Part shown: one piece after another, positions 28,118-36,126 of the stretch
How positions within the stretch are numbered: the stretch's first letter is position 1
Layout: the number at the start of each line of letters is the position of its first letter
From: Serinicoccus chungangensis
GTDB taxonomy: Bacteria; Actinomycetota; Actinomycetes; Actinomycetales; Dermatophilaceae
Direction of reading: 5' to 3'
Assembly (NCBI RefSeq): GCF_006337125.1
Contig: NZ_CP040887.1
Span: 558,001 to 622,000 of the forward strand
Length of the DNA stretch: 64,000 bases
Program-made: the position numbers and the translations under genes
Notes under the pieces: model-generated
The model's input: the letters and a program-made list of their open reading frames with translations, nothing else
Told to the model about the DNA's origin: nothing
Database searches by the model: none

Positions 28118-30816
28118 CAGCGGCTCCTCGTGCGGGGTGCCCCGCCCCGGCGGGTCCGGCGCTGCCCGTGCAGGACGGCCTCGGCCCAGTGGGCCAGCGC
28201 GGTGCGGTCCACCTTGCTCGCGTGCCGGACGTCCACCGGCAGCCAGTCCCGCACGAGCACCGCCGCCACCGGCACCCCGGCCGACGCGCGGGCCCGGGCC
28301 GCGAGCTCCGGGTCGGCCAGCGCCCGGGCCCCCCGGGGCGCGCCGGTGGCGCGGGCGAGGGGGCCGGCCCGCCGGGTGGGCACGAGCACGAGGACGACCA
28401 GCCGGGTCCCGGCCGGGCCGACGCCGACCACCGCCACGTCGGCCAGCCCGTCCAGGCCCCGCACCCGGTCCTCGACGGGGTAGGGGGTGACCGGCCCGTC
28501 GGCCGTCGCCACGACGTGCGTCAGCCGGCCCTCCACCCAGAGCCGACCCTGCTCGTCCAGCCGGCCCACGTCACCGGTCCGGTGCCACCCCGCCGGGCGG
28601 GCGCTGGCCCGCTGCGCGCCCCAGCGCCGGTCGTAGCGGTCCTTGACGTGCGGCCCCCGCACGACGATCTCGCCGACCACGTCCGGGTCGCTGCGCAGCT
28701 CCTGCGCCGGCTCCCCGAGGTCGTCCAGCGGGGCGATGCCGACCTCGACGCCGGGCACCGGCGCCCCGACGCACACCCCCGCGCCGGGTGGCGCCGCACC
28801 CGGGCCGGAGGCCGACGCGGTCGGGTCGTGGGTGGCCACCGGCAGGGCCTCGGTCATGCCGTAGGGCGTCTGCGTCTGCGCGCCCGGCAGCACGGCGCGC
28901 ACCTCGTGCAGCAGGGAGGTCGGCACCGGGGCGCCGGCGGAGAGCACCAGCCGCGGTCCGGCGAGCACCTCCCGCTGGTGCGCGGTCAGCGACCCCGCGG
29001 TCGCGACGACGTTGCGCAGCGCGGCGGGCGCGGCGAAGACCATGGTCGCCCCGACCGCGTCGACCGCCCGGGCGAGCGCGTCGGCGGTGAGGGTGTGCGG
29101 GGCGGTCACGTCCATGTCCGGCACGGCGCTCGTCAGGCCCAGCGCCGGGCCGTAGAGCGCGAAGGGGGCGAAGGCCGCCACGAAGCGCTCGCCGGGCCCG
29201 AAGCCGAAGGTGTCGCGCAGCAGGGCCACCTGGGCGCCGAGGCCGCGGCGGGTGTAGACCACCCCCTTGGGTGGTCCGGTGGCGCCGGAGGTGAACAGGA
29301 CCGCGCCGTCGGCGTCCTCGTCCAGGTCCTCCGGCAACGGGGTGTCGTGCCGGAGCCCCTTGGCGGCGAGGTCGGCCAGCGTCGACCCGGAGCGGTCCAC
29401 CCGGATCCGCCGGCCGGGCACCCGGGTCAGCGCGGCGAGGGCCAGCGCCGGGGTGATCCCGATGACGTGCCGGGGGCCGGCGCCCCGCAGCGCCGCCCCC
29501 AGGCGGCCGAGGCCGAGGCCGGCGTCGGCGATGACGACGACCGCACCGAGGCGCCAGACGGCATACACGACCGTGGTCAGGTCGATGCCGGGCGGCACGA
29601 GCACCGCGACCCGGTCACCGGGTCGCACGCCCCGGCCGGCCAGGCCGCGGGCGAGGGCGTCCACCCTCCGGCCGAGCTCGCCGAAGGTTACCTGCCGCGG
29701 TCGCGGGCCCCCGAGCTCCACCACCGCCGTCTCGTCCGGCCGGCGGAGGTCCACGGCCACCGGTACGGTCGTCGCCCCGCGGTGCTCGACGGGCGCCCCG
29801 TCACCCGGCCCGTCCGGGGCGGCCGCGCCACCCGGGACCTGCTGCTGCACCCAGTCCCAGACGACGCCGACCGCCTCCGGGCTGTCCTCGAGCACGAGGT
29901 GGGAGGCGCCGGGGCAGACGTGAACGTCGGCCTGCGGCAGGCGACCCACCAGGTCCTCGAGGTAGCGCTGGGAGAACACCGGGTCCCGGGGGCCCCAGAC
30001 GAGCAGCGCGGGCACGTCGAGCCCGCGCACCCCGTCGGCGATGGCGTCGAGGGCGGGCCGGCTGGGGTGGTCGTCCTCGAAGGGGATGTCGCGCACGAAG
30101 TCCGCGACGGCGTCCCGGCGGCGCGCGCTCGCGTAGGGCGCCGCGAAGGCGTCGCGCACCTCCCGGGGCAGCGCGGGCCGGGACAGGGCGGTGGTCGCCC
30201 GCACGAAGGCCGGCGTGGTGCGGCACACCCGCGCCAGCAGCATCGGGGCCCGGGCGAGGCGGATGACCGCCGGCGCGGCGTGCTCGACCGGCTGGTGCAC
30301 GGCGGTGTTGGTGAGCACCACCGCGGCCAGCAGGTCGGGGTGCGCGAGCGCCCACCCCAGCGCGACCGGGCCGCCCCAGTCGTGCGCGAGGGCGACGACG
30401 GGGCCGCGGAGGTCGAGCGCCTCGGTGAGACCGGCGAGGTCGTCCACCCGCTGGGCCAGCGTGCGCGGCCGGCCCGGGCGCTCGGACCAGCCCATCCCGA
30501 GCTGGTCGACCGCCACCACCCGCCACCCGGTCGGTGCCTGCTCGAGCACGCGGCGCCACAGATAGGACCAGGTGGGGTTGCCGTGGACGGCGAGCACGGT
30601 GCCGCGCACCGGGACGCCGGCCGCCTGCAGCTGCGGGCCGTTGTCGAGCAGGTGCCACCGACGGGTCAGCCCGTCGGCGTCCGGCGCGAGGACCACCCGG
30701 GACCAGCCCGGGTCCACCCCCGGGACGCCGGTCGGCGGCAGCCCCACCTCCTCGTGCGCGGACCGGCGGGCGGGGTCGTGGACGGACTGGCGCGGGGTGC
30801 GGGCAGCGGTGGGCAC
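28117..30816 (-). CDS. oleBC: OleBC fusion: beta-lactone decarboxylase plus beta-lactone synthetase
   Basis: The 899-residue product joins two olefin enzymes. Residues 1-330 are an alpha/beta-hydrolase like haloalkane dehalogenases: oxyanion segment LAVHGNPTWSYLWRR, nucleophile Asp in ALAHDWGGPVALGW, and His in PGASHLVLED; in the pathway OleB turns the cis-beta-lactone into an alkene and CO2. After a Pro/Gly linker, residues 365-899 are an AMP-ligase-like domain with LFTSGATGPPKGVVYTRRG and YGMTEALPVATHD; OleC makes the beta-lactone from the beta-hydroxy acid and ATP. OleBC fusions are known in olefin-producing actinobacteria. Start is a GTG 16 bases after the oleA stop with a weak ribosome site. 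Confidence 0.9.
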   Translation of the reverse strand: MPTAARTPRQSVHDPARRSAHEEVGLPPTGVPGVDPGWSRVVLAPDADGLTRRWHLLDNGPQLQAAGVPVRGTVLAVHGNPTWSYLWRRVLEQAPTGWRVVAVDQLGMGWSERPGRPRTLAQRVDDLAGLTEALDLRGPVVALAHDWGGPVALGWALAHPDLLAAVVLTNTAVHQPVEHAAPAVIRLARAPMLLARVCRTTPAFVRATTALSRPALPREVRDAFAAPYASARRRDAVADFVRDIPFEDDHPSRPALDAIADGVRGLDVPALLVWGPRDPVFSQRYLEDLVGRLPQADVHVCPGASHLVLEDSPEAVGVVWDWVQQQVPGGAAAPDGPGDGAPVEHRGATTVPVAVDLRRPDETAVVELGGPRPRQVTFGELGRRVDALARGLAGRGVRPGDRVAVLVPPGIDLTTVVYAVWRLGAVVVIADAGLGLGRLGAALRGAGPRHVIGITPALALAALTRVPGRRIRVDRSGSTLADLAAKGLRHDTPLPEDLDEDADGAVLFTSGATGPPKGVVYTRRGLGAQVALLRDTFGFGPGERFVAAFAPFALYGPALGLTSAVPDMDVTAPHTLTADALARAVDAVGATMVFAAPAALRNVVATAGSLTAHQREVLAGPRLVLSAGAPVPTSLLHEVRAVLPGAQTQTPYGMTEALPVATHDPTASASGPGAAPPGAGVCVGAPVPGVEVGIAPLDDLGEPAQELRSDPDVVGEIVVRGPHVKDRYDRRWGAQRASARPAGWHRTGDVGRLDEQGRLWVEGRLTHVVATADGPVTPYPVEDRVRGLDGLADVAVVGVGPAGTRLVVLVLVPTRRAGPLARATGAPRGARALADPELAARARASAGVPVAAVLVRDWLPVDVRHASKVDRTALAHWAEAVLHGQRRTRRGGAPRTRSR

Positions 30817-30832
30817 GACGGTGTCGCTCAGC

Positions 30833-31855
30833 TCACCAGTCGATCTCGAGACAGGTCATGTTGAGCCCGGAGCCGATGCCCATCATGAGGACGCGGTCAC
30901 CGCGCTCCAGCGAGCCGGTCTCCTTGGCGAGGGTGATCGCCACCGCGGCGGGTCCCACGTTGCCGTAGGTCGGGAAGGTCAGCGGGATGCGCGACTGGTC
31001 CAGCCCCAGCGACTCCGCCGTCTTGCTCGTGTGCACCTGGGAGACCTGGTGGACGATGTAGCGGTCCATGTCGCTCCAGTCGAACTCCTGGGCGGCGTCC
31101 GCCCACAGCTGCTTGGCCAGCCCCATGCCGGCGACGAGCAGCCCCTGGGCGTCGGTCCGCATCTCGGTGAAGTCCCCGATGCACAGCTCGTGGTGCTCGG
31201 TGGCCGCGCGGGTCACGCCCCCGACGACGCGGTGGCCCTCGGGGTGCTCGCTGGCCCGGCCGAGCAGCATCGCGGCCGCGCCCGAGCCCAGCGTGAGGGT
31301 GGCGAACTGGCTGACGATGTCCTGCGCCGTGGCGTCCTCCCCGGAGAGCCGCTCCAGGGTCCGCTCCTGCGGGGTGCGCGAGCCCTCGCCGCACACGACC
31401 AGGGCGTAGTCGATCTGGCCGGCGTCGATCATCGTGGCGGCGAGCTGCATACCGTTGACAAAGCCGAGGCAGGCGTTGGTGAGGTCGAAGTTCAGGCAGG
31501 CCGTGGGCAGCCCGAGCGCCTGGTGGATGGACACCGCGATCGAGGGCTCGAGGTGCTCCCGGCTGACCGAGGTGTTGATGAGCAGACCGACCCGACCGGC
31601 GTCGACCCCCGCCTCCGCGAGCGCCTCCTGCGCCGCCTGGACGGCGCCGTCGACGAAGGTCTGGTCCTCGCGCCACCACCGGCGCTCCGAGATGCCGGCG
31701 AGCTTGGCCAGCATGCCCGGGCGCAGCCCGTTGCGGGTGTAGGAGTCACCGATCACCTCGTCGAACTCGGCCGAGGTCTTGACGACCGGGGCGTCGACAG
31801 CGGTGACGGACAGCACGGCGGTGTCGCGGTGCCGGAAGGTGGCGTTGCCGGTCAC
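30833..31855 (-). CDS. oleA: OleA, acyl-CoA head-to-head condensing thiolase
   Basis: The 340-residue product is a KAS III-like thiolase that condenses two fatty acyl-CoAs without removing a carbonyl, giving a 2-alkyl-3-keto acid. The nucleophile Cys is in FDLTNACLGFVNG (residue 129), the OleA-type Glu in SREHLEPS (103), then VHQVSQVH and YGNVGPAAVAITLA give the His and Asn. The GTG at 31855 is preferred to upstream starts because AGGAACC lies 8 bases before it and OleA homology begins at once. It heads the operon and is divergent from the lipoprotein gene. Confidence 0.92.
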   Translation of the reverse strand: MTGNATFRHRDTAVLSVTAVDAPVVKTSAEFDEVIGDSYTRNGLRPGMLAKLAGISERRWWREDQTFVDGAVQAAQEALAEAGVDAGRVGLLINTSVSREHLEPSIAVSIHQALGLPTACLNFDLTNACLGFVNGMQLAATMIDAGQIDYALVVCGEGSRTPQERTLERLSGEDATAQDIVSQFATLTLGSGAAAMLLGRASEHPEGHRVVGGVTRAATEHHELCIGDFTEMRTDAQGLLVAGMGLAKQLWADAAQEFDWSDMDRYIVHQVSQVHTSKTAESLGLDQSRIPLTFPTYGNVGPAAVAITLAKETGSLERGDRVLMMGIGSGLNMTCLEIDW

Positions 31856-32007
31856 GTGGTGGTTCCTGCGTTCTGCTGGAGGGATGGTTTCAGACGACCC
31901 ATTCGACCACAGCACCGCAGGCTGGGCAGAACCGACAGGTGCGTTGTGCCACGATGGTTCCACCACGACGGCCGTCGGGCCGGCACCGTAGGGAAGGGCA
32001 CGGACAC

Positions 32008-32901
32008 ATGAGCACCACGAGGATGCGCCTCGGCGCGGTCGTCAGCGCAGGGATCCTGGGCCTCGGGCTCACCGGGTGCGGCGGGGGCTCCGAGGGGGAC
32101 GCCGCGAGCCCGACCGAGGCCGCGACCCAGGAGAGCACGCCGGACGGCGAGGAGGAGAGCGCCGAGGACACCGCCGCCGAGGACACCGCCGAGGAGTCCG
32201 AGTCGGACTCCGGCGGTGAGGCCGCCGAGGGCGAGGAGATCCCGGTCGAGGAGTTCCTGGCGATGCTGCAGGAGCCGGGTGAGGAGACGCTCTCGAGCTA
32301 CACGCTCACCATGGACATGCAGGCCGACGGCCAGTCCATCCAGGCCGACGGGGCGGTCGATCTCAGCGGGGACGAGGCCGCCATGCAGATGATGATGACG
32401 ATGCCGGAGATGGGGGAGCTGGAGATGATCACCACCGACGGCCAGCTCTACCTCGCCATGCCCGGCGTCACGCCGGAGGGGATGTACATGCAGGCCGGCG
32501 AGGACGTCCTCGGCCAGGCCGCGGCGATGGAGGACATCGACGTCTCCACCCAGTGGGAGGCGTGGGAGGAGGGCGCCCAGCAGGTCCTCTTCCTGGGCGA
32601 CGAGGACGTCGACGGCACCGAGATGGGCCACTACCAGGTCACCGTCGACCCGCAGGCGATCGCCGAGGCCGGTGGCGAGGACGCGGCGGCCATGACCGCC
32701 GCGGTCGGCGACGAGCCGGTGACCTACGACGTCTGGCTGGACGACGACAACCTCATGCGGCAGCTGAGCTTCGAGCTCGAGGGGATGACCGCGGAGATGA
32801 TGATGGACAACTGGGGCGAGCCCCAGGAGATCGAGGCTCCCCCGGCCGACCAGGTCATGGAGATGGGCGACCTCGGCACCACGCCGGGCAGCGACGGCTG
32901 A
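32008..32901 (+). CDS. LppX/LprAFG-like lipoprotein
   Basis: The 297-residue product has a signal peptide with lipobox LGLTGCGGG (Cys near residue 24), a very acidic low-complexity linker (EEESAEDTAAEDTAEESES) that would hold it away from the membrane, and a beta-rich domain (about 75-290) with SYTLTMDMQADGQSI, GQLYLAMPG and TYDVWLDDDNLMRQLSFEL. That pattern matches the LppX/LprAFG-like family, members of which bind or carry lipids across the envelope in mycobacteria. It is divergent from oleA with 152 bases between, so a link to long-chain lipids is conceivable but unproven. Confidence 0.8.
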   Translation: MSTTRMRLGAVVSAGILGLGLTGCGGGSEGDAASPTEAATQESTPDGEEESAEDTAAEDTAEESESDSGGEAAEGEEIPVEEFLAMLQEPGEETLSSYTLTMDMQADGQSIQADGAVDLSGDEAAMQMMMTMPEMGELEMITTDGQLYLAMPGVTPEGMYMQAGEDVLGQAAAMEDIDVSTQWEAWEEGAQQVLFLGDEDVDGTEMGHYQVTVDPQAIAEAGGEDAAAMTAAVGDEPVTYDVWLDDDNLMRQLSFELEGMTAEMMMDNWGEPQEIEAPPADQVMEMGDLGTTPGSDG

Positions 32902-32915
32902 CCCGCACCGCTCCG

Positions 32916-32953
32916 GACGACGGGCCGCTCCCTCCAGGGAGCGGCCCGTCGTC
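32916..32953 (+). terminator. Terminator after the lipoprotein gene
   Basis: A perfect 17-bp stem (32916-32932 with 32937-32953, GACGACGGGCCGCTCCC) around TCCA begins 14 bases after the stop. Confidence 0.75.
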
Positions 32954-32993
32954 ACGTGCGGAGGCGCCTGCGCGACGGGTCGGGGACGGGCGC

Positions 32994-33010
32994 GTGAACG
33001 TGCCGTGAAC
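32994..33010 (-). promoter_or_regulatory. PHO-box-like direct repeat
   Basis: On the minus strand GTTCAC-GGCAC-GTTCAC repeats GTTCAC at an 11-base step, the spacing and core of the PhoP boxes known from Streptomyces. It lies 89 bases before the small gene at 33099 and at the edge of the surface-polymer island. No phosphate-related gene is directly downstream. Confidence 0.35.
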
Positions 33011-33098
33011 CCTTGCCGATCCGGGCCGATCTGGCGCTCGGTGCCCCTGGCGTCGGGGCAGACTGGCGGTGTCCGCACGTCGAGATGAAGGAGCGGCC

Positions 33099-33422
33099 GT
33101 GACCACTGGCTGGGTTCCCGTGCGGGTCGTCCGTTGGCCCGCGCAGCAGCAGGACCGGGCGTGGTGCGCCCAGCGGTCCCTGCCCTGCCTCCTGCTGGTC
33201 GCCGGGGGAGCACCGCTGCCGCAGGCGGGGCCGGCGGAGACCGTCCTGCCCGACACGGCGGGGGAGGAGTCGGTCGCCGCGGCGGTCGACGAGCTGGCCT
33301 GGCGCAGGGCCGAGGACCGGCGCCCGCACCTGGGCGCGGCACCCAGCCGGGGCCGCAGCACGGTCCGGCGGCCCGTCCGACGTCCCCGCTCGCTGGCGGG
33401 CACCCTCGCCGCGCTGCTCTGA
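33099..33422 (+). CDS. Small Arg-rich hypothetical protein
   Basis: The GTG at 33099 has AAGGAG 5 bases upstream. The 107-residue product begins MTTGWVPVRVVRWPAQQQDR, contains a mildly hydrophobic SLPCLLLVAGGAPLP, and ends in a strongly basic SRGRSTVRRPVRRPRS tail. No family is recognised. It stops 10 bases short of the convergent glycerophosphotransferase gene. Coding character is fair but not certain. Confidence 0.5.
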   Translation: MTTGWVPVRVVRWPAQQQDRAWCAQRSLPCLLLVAGGAPLPQAGPAETVLPDTAGEESVAAAVDELAWRRAEDRRPHLGAAPSRGRSTVRRPVRRPRSLAGTLAALL

Positions 33423-33432
33423 CCGAGCGGCG

Positions 33433-36126
33433 TCAGCCCTCGCCGAAGAGACGCCGCACGACCCGCTCGGCGCTGCGCCCGTCGTCGAGGTGGTTGAACC
33501 GCTCGACCCAGTCGTCGTACCGCTCCGCGTAGCGGTCGGTGTCGTCCATCGTCCGGATGGCGTCGACCACCGCGTCCTGGGTGCTCACCACGGGGCCGGG
33601 CGCCTCCTCGGCGAGGTCGAAGTAGACCCCCCGGACGTCGTCGCGGTACTCGTCGAGGTCCGGGACGTAGAAGATCATCGGCCGGCGGGTGACGGAGAAG
33701 TCGAACATCACCGAGGAGTAGTCGGTGATCATCGCGTCCGCGGCGAGGAAGAGCTCGGTGATGCTGGGGTAGGTGGTGACGTCGATGACGCCGGGCAGCT
33801 CCACGCTGCGCCCGTGCCCGACCGTGCGGGAGTGGCCGCGCAGCAGCACGACGTAGTCCTCGCCGAGCTCGGCGGTGAGCCGCTCCAGGTCGAGGAAGAG
33901 CACCATGCCGGCGGTGTTGTCCCGCCAGGTCGGCGCGTAGAGGACCGCCTTCTGGTCGGGGCGGATGCCGAGCCGCTCGCGGACGTGCTCCCCGGACCCG
34001 TCCACCAGGGCGTCGTTGCGCGGGTAGCCCTCCTCGTAGAAGGTGCCCTCCCAGGCGTAGGCGCTGCGGAAGATCCGCGTGCTGTGGTGGTTCTGGCTCA
34101 GCAGGACGTCCCACTTGTCCCGCTCGACCAGGAGCGCGGCGCGGGTGGAGGCGCCTGCGGTCGGGCGGTCCAGGCCGATGCGCTTGAACATCGAGCCGTG
34201 CCAGGTCTGCAGGACCGTCTGGAAGGGCTGCCGCACGAACCTGCTGCGCAGCCAGTCGTTGACGACGACGTAGCGCGACGTCGCCCGCGCGTCGAACCAC
34301 GCCTGCGTGCCCTCCACGACGGCGATCGCGCCCTCGGGCACCGGCACGGACAGGTCCGTGACCCCCCAGTAGCGCACCCAGTCGGGGTGCTCCCGGGCGA
34401 TCACCGCGTCGATCGCGAACGGGTTGCACGTGGCGAGCCGCCCGTAGAACGACTCGAGGTAGACCGACTGCTGAGGCTCGTGGGGACCGTGCAGGTAGGC
34501 GGCGTCCATGCGCCGCTGGTGGTAGGACCCGAGCTCGTCGGGACCGCGGGTCAGCCCCACCCGCAGCCGCAACGACCGGCCGCGGCCGGTCTCCCAGCGC
34601 AGGCGGGCCTCGTCGAACGGCAGCTTCTCGGGCGTCCGGGCGATGAGGGAGGGGGCCGTCATGACCCGCACCGTCCCGCCGGTGGGGTCCACCGCCCGCA
34701 GCACGTAGCTGCCGGTGCGGGGCAGCCGGGCGGGTCCGCCCCACTGCCCCTGGAGCAGGTCCGTCGAGGCCGACCAGGTGCCGTCGTCCGCCAGGTCCAG
34801 GTGGGCGGACAGCGTCTGCCGGCGACCGACCAGGCTCAGTGACAGCTGGTCCCCGGGCCCGCCCCAGGTGCCGCGGAAGACCAGCCGGGGGTCGGGGCCG
34901 GGCTCCAGGGTCGCCTCGCTCACCACGAGCTGGGAGCGGGTCTCCCCGAGGAGCAGGCTGCCGCCGTCGCCGGAGTACGCCAGCAGCCCGGAACGCGGGT
35001 CCTGCACGGGGTCGGACTGGTCGAGCGGCGTGGCGGCCACGTGCTCGACGCCCTGCTCGTCGACGACGACCAGGCGGTAGGTCTGCGCGACCAGACGCTG
35101 GCCCTCGTGCTCGTCCCCCTCGGGCGCCGGAGCCGTGGGGGCCGACTGCTCGGCGGTGACCTCCTCCAGGCCGCCGTCGGCGCTGCTCTCCCGCGCCCCC
35201 TGCGTCGAGGTCTCGTCGGTGTCCGACACCAGCAGGTCGCTCTCCAGCCACGTCGTGGTCCAGGTCTCGGGCACCGGCGCGGACACCAGGACCGTGCCCG
35301 GCGTGCCGTCCACCCGCTCGAGCGTCAGGGGACGACGGGCGTCGCGCGACACCAGCTCGGCGCGCACGGCGCGGACTCCGCGCAGCTCGACCCGGGCCCG
35401 GACCTCGCGGCCCTGGACCTCGACGTGGGCGGCCGTGGCGCCGGGCACGCGGCGCTCGAGCGACAGGCCGCGGCGGCGCACCCAGCGCGGGACGAGCTGG
35501 ACCCCGCCGGGGAAGGTGCGGGCGCCCAGGACCCGGGCCGATCCCGCGCGATGACGTGCCTTCAGCGTGCCGGAGGAGGACCGGCCGTCCGCCCCGGTCA
35601 CCCGCAGGTGCACCCGCCAGGGCCGCGGGTCCGTGCCGGCCAGGAGGGGCGCCAGGTCGAACCGCGCGACGAAGGCGGTGTTGGCGTAGTCGAACTCCGC
35701 GCGACGGGCCAGTCCGTTGATCTCCATCTCGGTGACCGGCTCCACCCGGGCCCGGACCGGGGCCGAGCCCCGCCGGCGCAGCTCGACCTCGATCTGCGGG
35801 GGCTGCTGGTGGCCGTAGCCGCGCTCGTAGGCCCACCCGGTGAGCTCGTACGTGGTGCCGTCGAGCCAGCGGGCCGACCAGAGCGTCGCCACCCAGCCGA
35901 CCTGCCGGTCGGTCACCGTGTTGAGGGTGCGGCGGGCCGTCTGCCGCCCCAGCACGTAGGCCCGCTGCAGCACGGCGTTGTCGGACCGGCGGGCGGCGAC
36001 GAGCCGGCGGCGCAGCACGCGCCGGGCGTGCCGGGTGAGGTGGAAGCGCGCGTCGCGGACGGTGGCGCGCACCCGCGCGCCGTTCGACACCGAGGGGGGT
36101 CCCTCCGGCGGGGGCGCGGAGGTCAT
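33433..36126 (-). CDS. CDP-glycerol glycerophosphotransferase (TagF/TagB-like) with long N-terminal region
   Basis: The 897-residue product has a C-terminal Glyphos_transf domain (about 520-890): LQTWHGSMFKRIGLDR, SQNHHSTRIFRSAY, EGYPRNDALV, VLYAPTWRDN, LRGHSRT and MITDYSSVMFDFSVTRRPMI. Such enzymes transfer glycerol- or other polyol-phosphate from a CDP carrier to build teichoic-type chains. The first ~510 residues are basic at the start, then beta-rich, with an acidic linker near 345-365; they match nothing I recognise and may bind membrane or polymer. The ATG shares a base with the stop of the TagD fusion gene (TGATG), so donor synthesis and polymerisation are coupled. Confidence 0.88.
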   Translation of the reverse strand: MTSAPPPEGPPSVSNGARVRATVRDARFHLTRHARRVLRRRLVAARRSDNAVLQRAYVLGRQTARRTLNTVTDRQVGWVATLWSARWLDGTTYELTGWAYERGYGHQQPPQIEVELRRRGSAPVRARVEPVTEMEINGLARRAEFDYANTAFVARFDLAPLLAGTDPRPWRVHLRVTGADGRSSSGTLKARHRAGSARVLGARTFPGGVQLVPRWVRRRGLSLERRVPGATAAHVEVQGREVRARVELRGVRAVRAELVSRDARRPLTLERVDGTPGTVLVSAPVPETWTTTWLESDLLVSDTDETSTQGARESSADGGLEEVTAEQSAPTAPAPEGDEHEGQRLVAQTYRLVVVDEQGVEHVAATPLDQSDPVQDPRSGLLAYSGDGGSLLLGETRSQLVVSEATLEPGPDPRLVFRGTWGGPGDQLSLSLVGRRQTLSAHLDLADDGTWSASTDLLQGQWGGPARLPRTGSYVLRAVDPTGGTVRVMTAPSLIARTPEKLPFDEARLRWETGRGRSLRLRVGLTRGPDELGSYHQRRMDAAYLHGPHEPQQSVYLESFYGRLATCNPFAIDAVIAREHPDWVRYWGVTDLSVPVPEGAIAVVEGTQAWFDARATSRYVVVNDWLRSRFVRQPFQTVLQTWHGSMFKRIGLDRPTAGASTRAALLVERDKWDVLLSQNHHSTRIFRSAYAWEGTFYEEGYPRNDALVDGSGEHVRERLGIRPDQKAVLYAPTWRDNTAGMVLFLDLERLTAELGEDYVVLLRGHSRTVGHGRSVELPGVIDVTTYPSITELFLAADAMITDYSSVMFDFSVTRRPMIFYVPDLDEYRDDVRGVYFDLAEEAPGPVVSTQDAVVDAIRTMDDTDRYAERYDDWVERFNHLDDGRSAERVVRRLFGEG

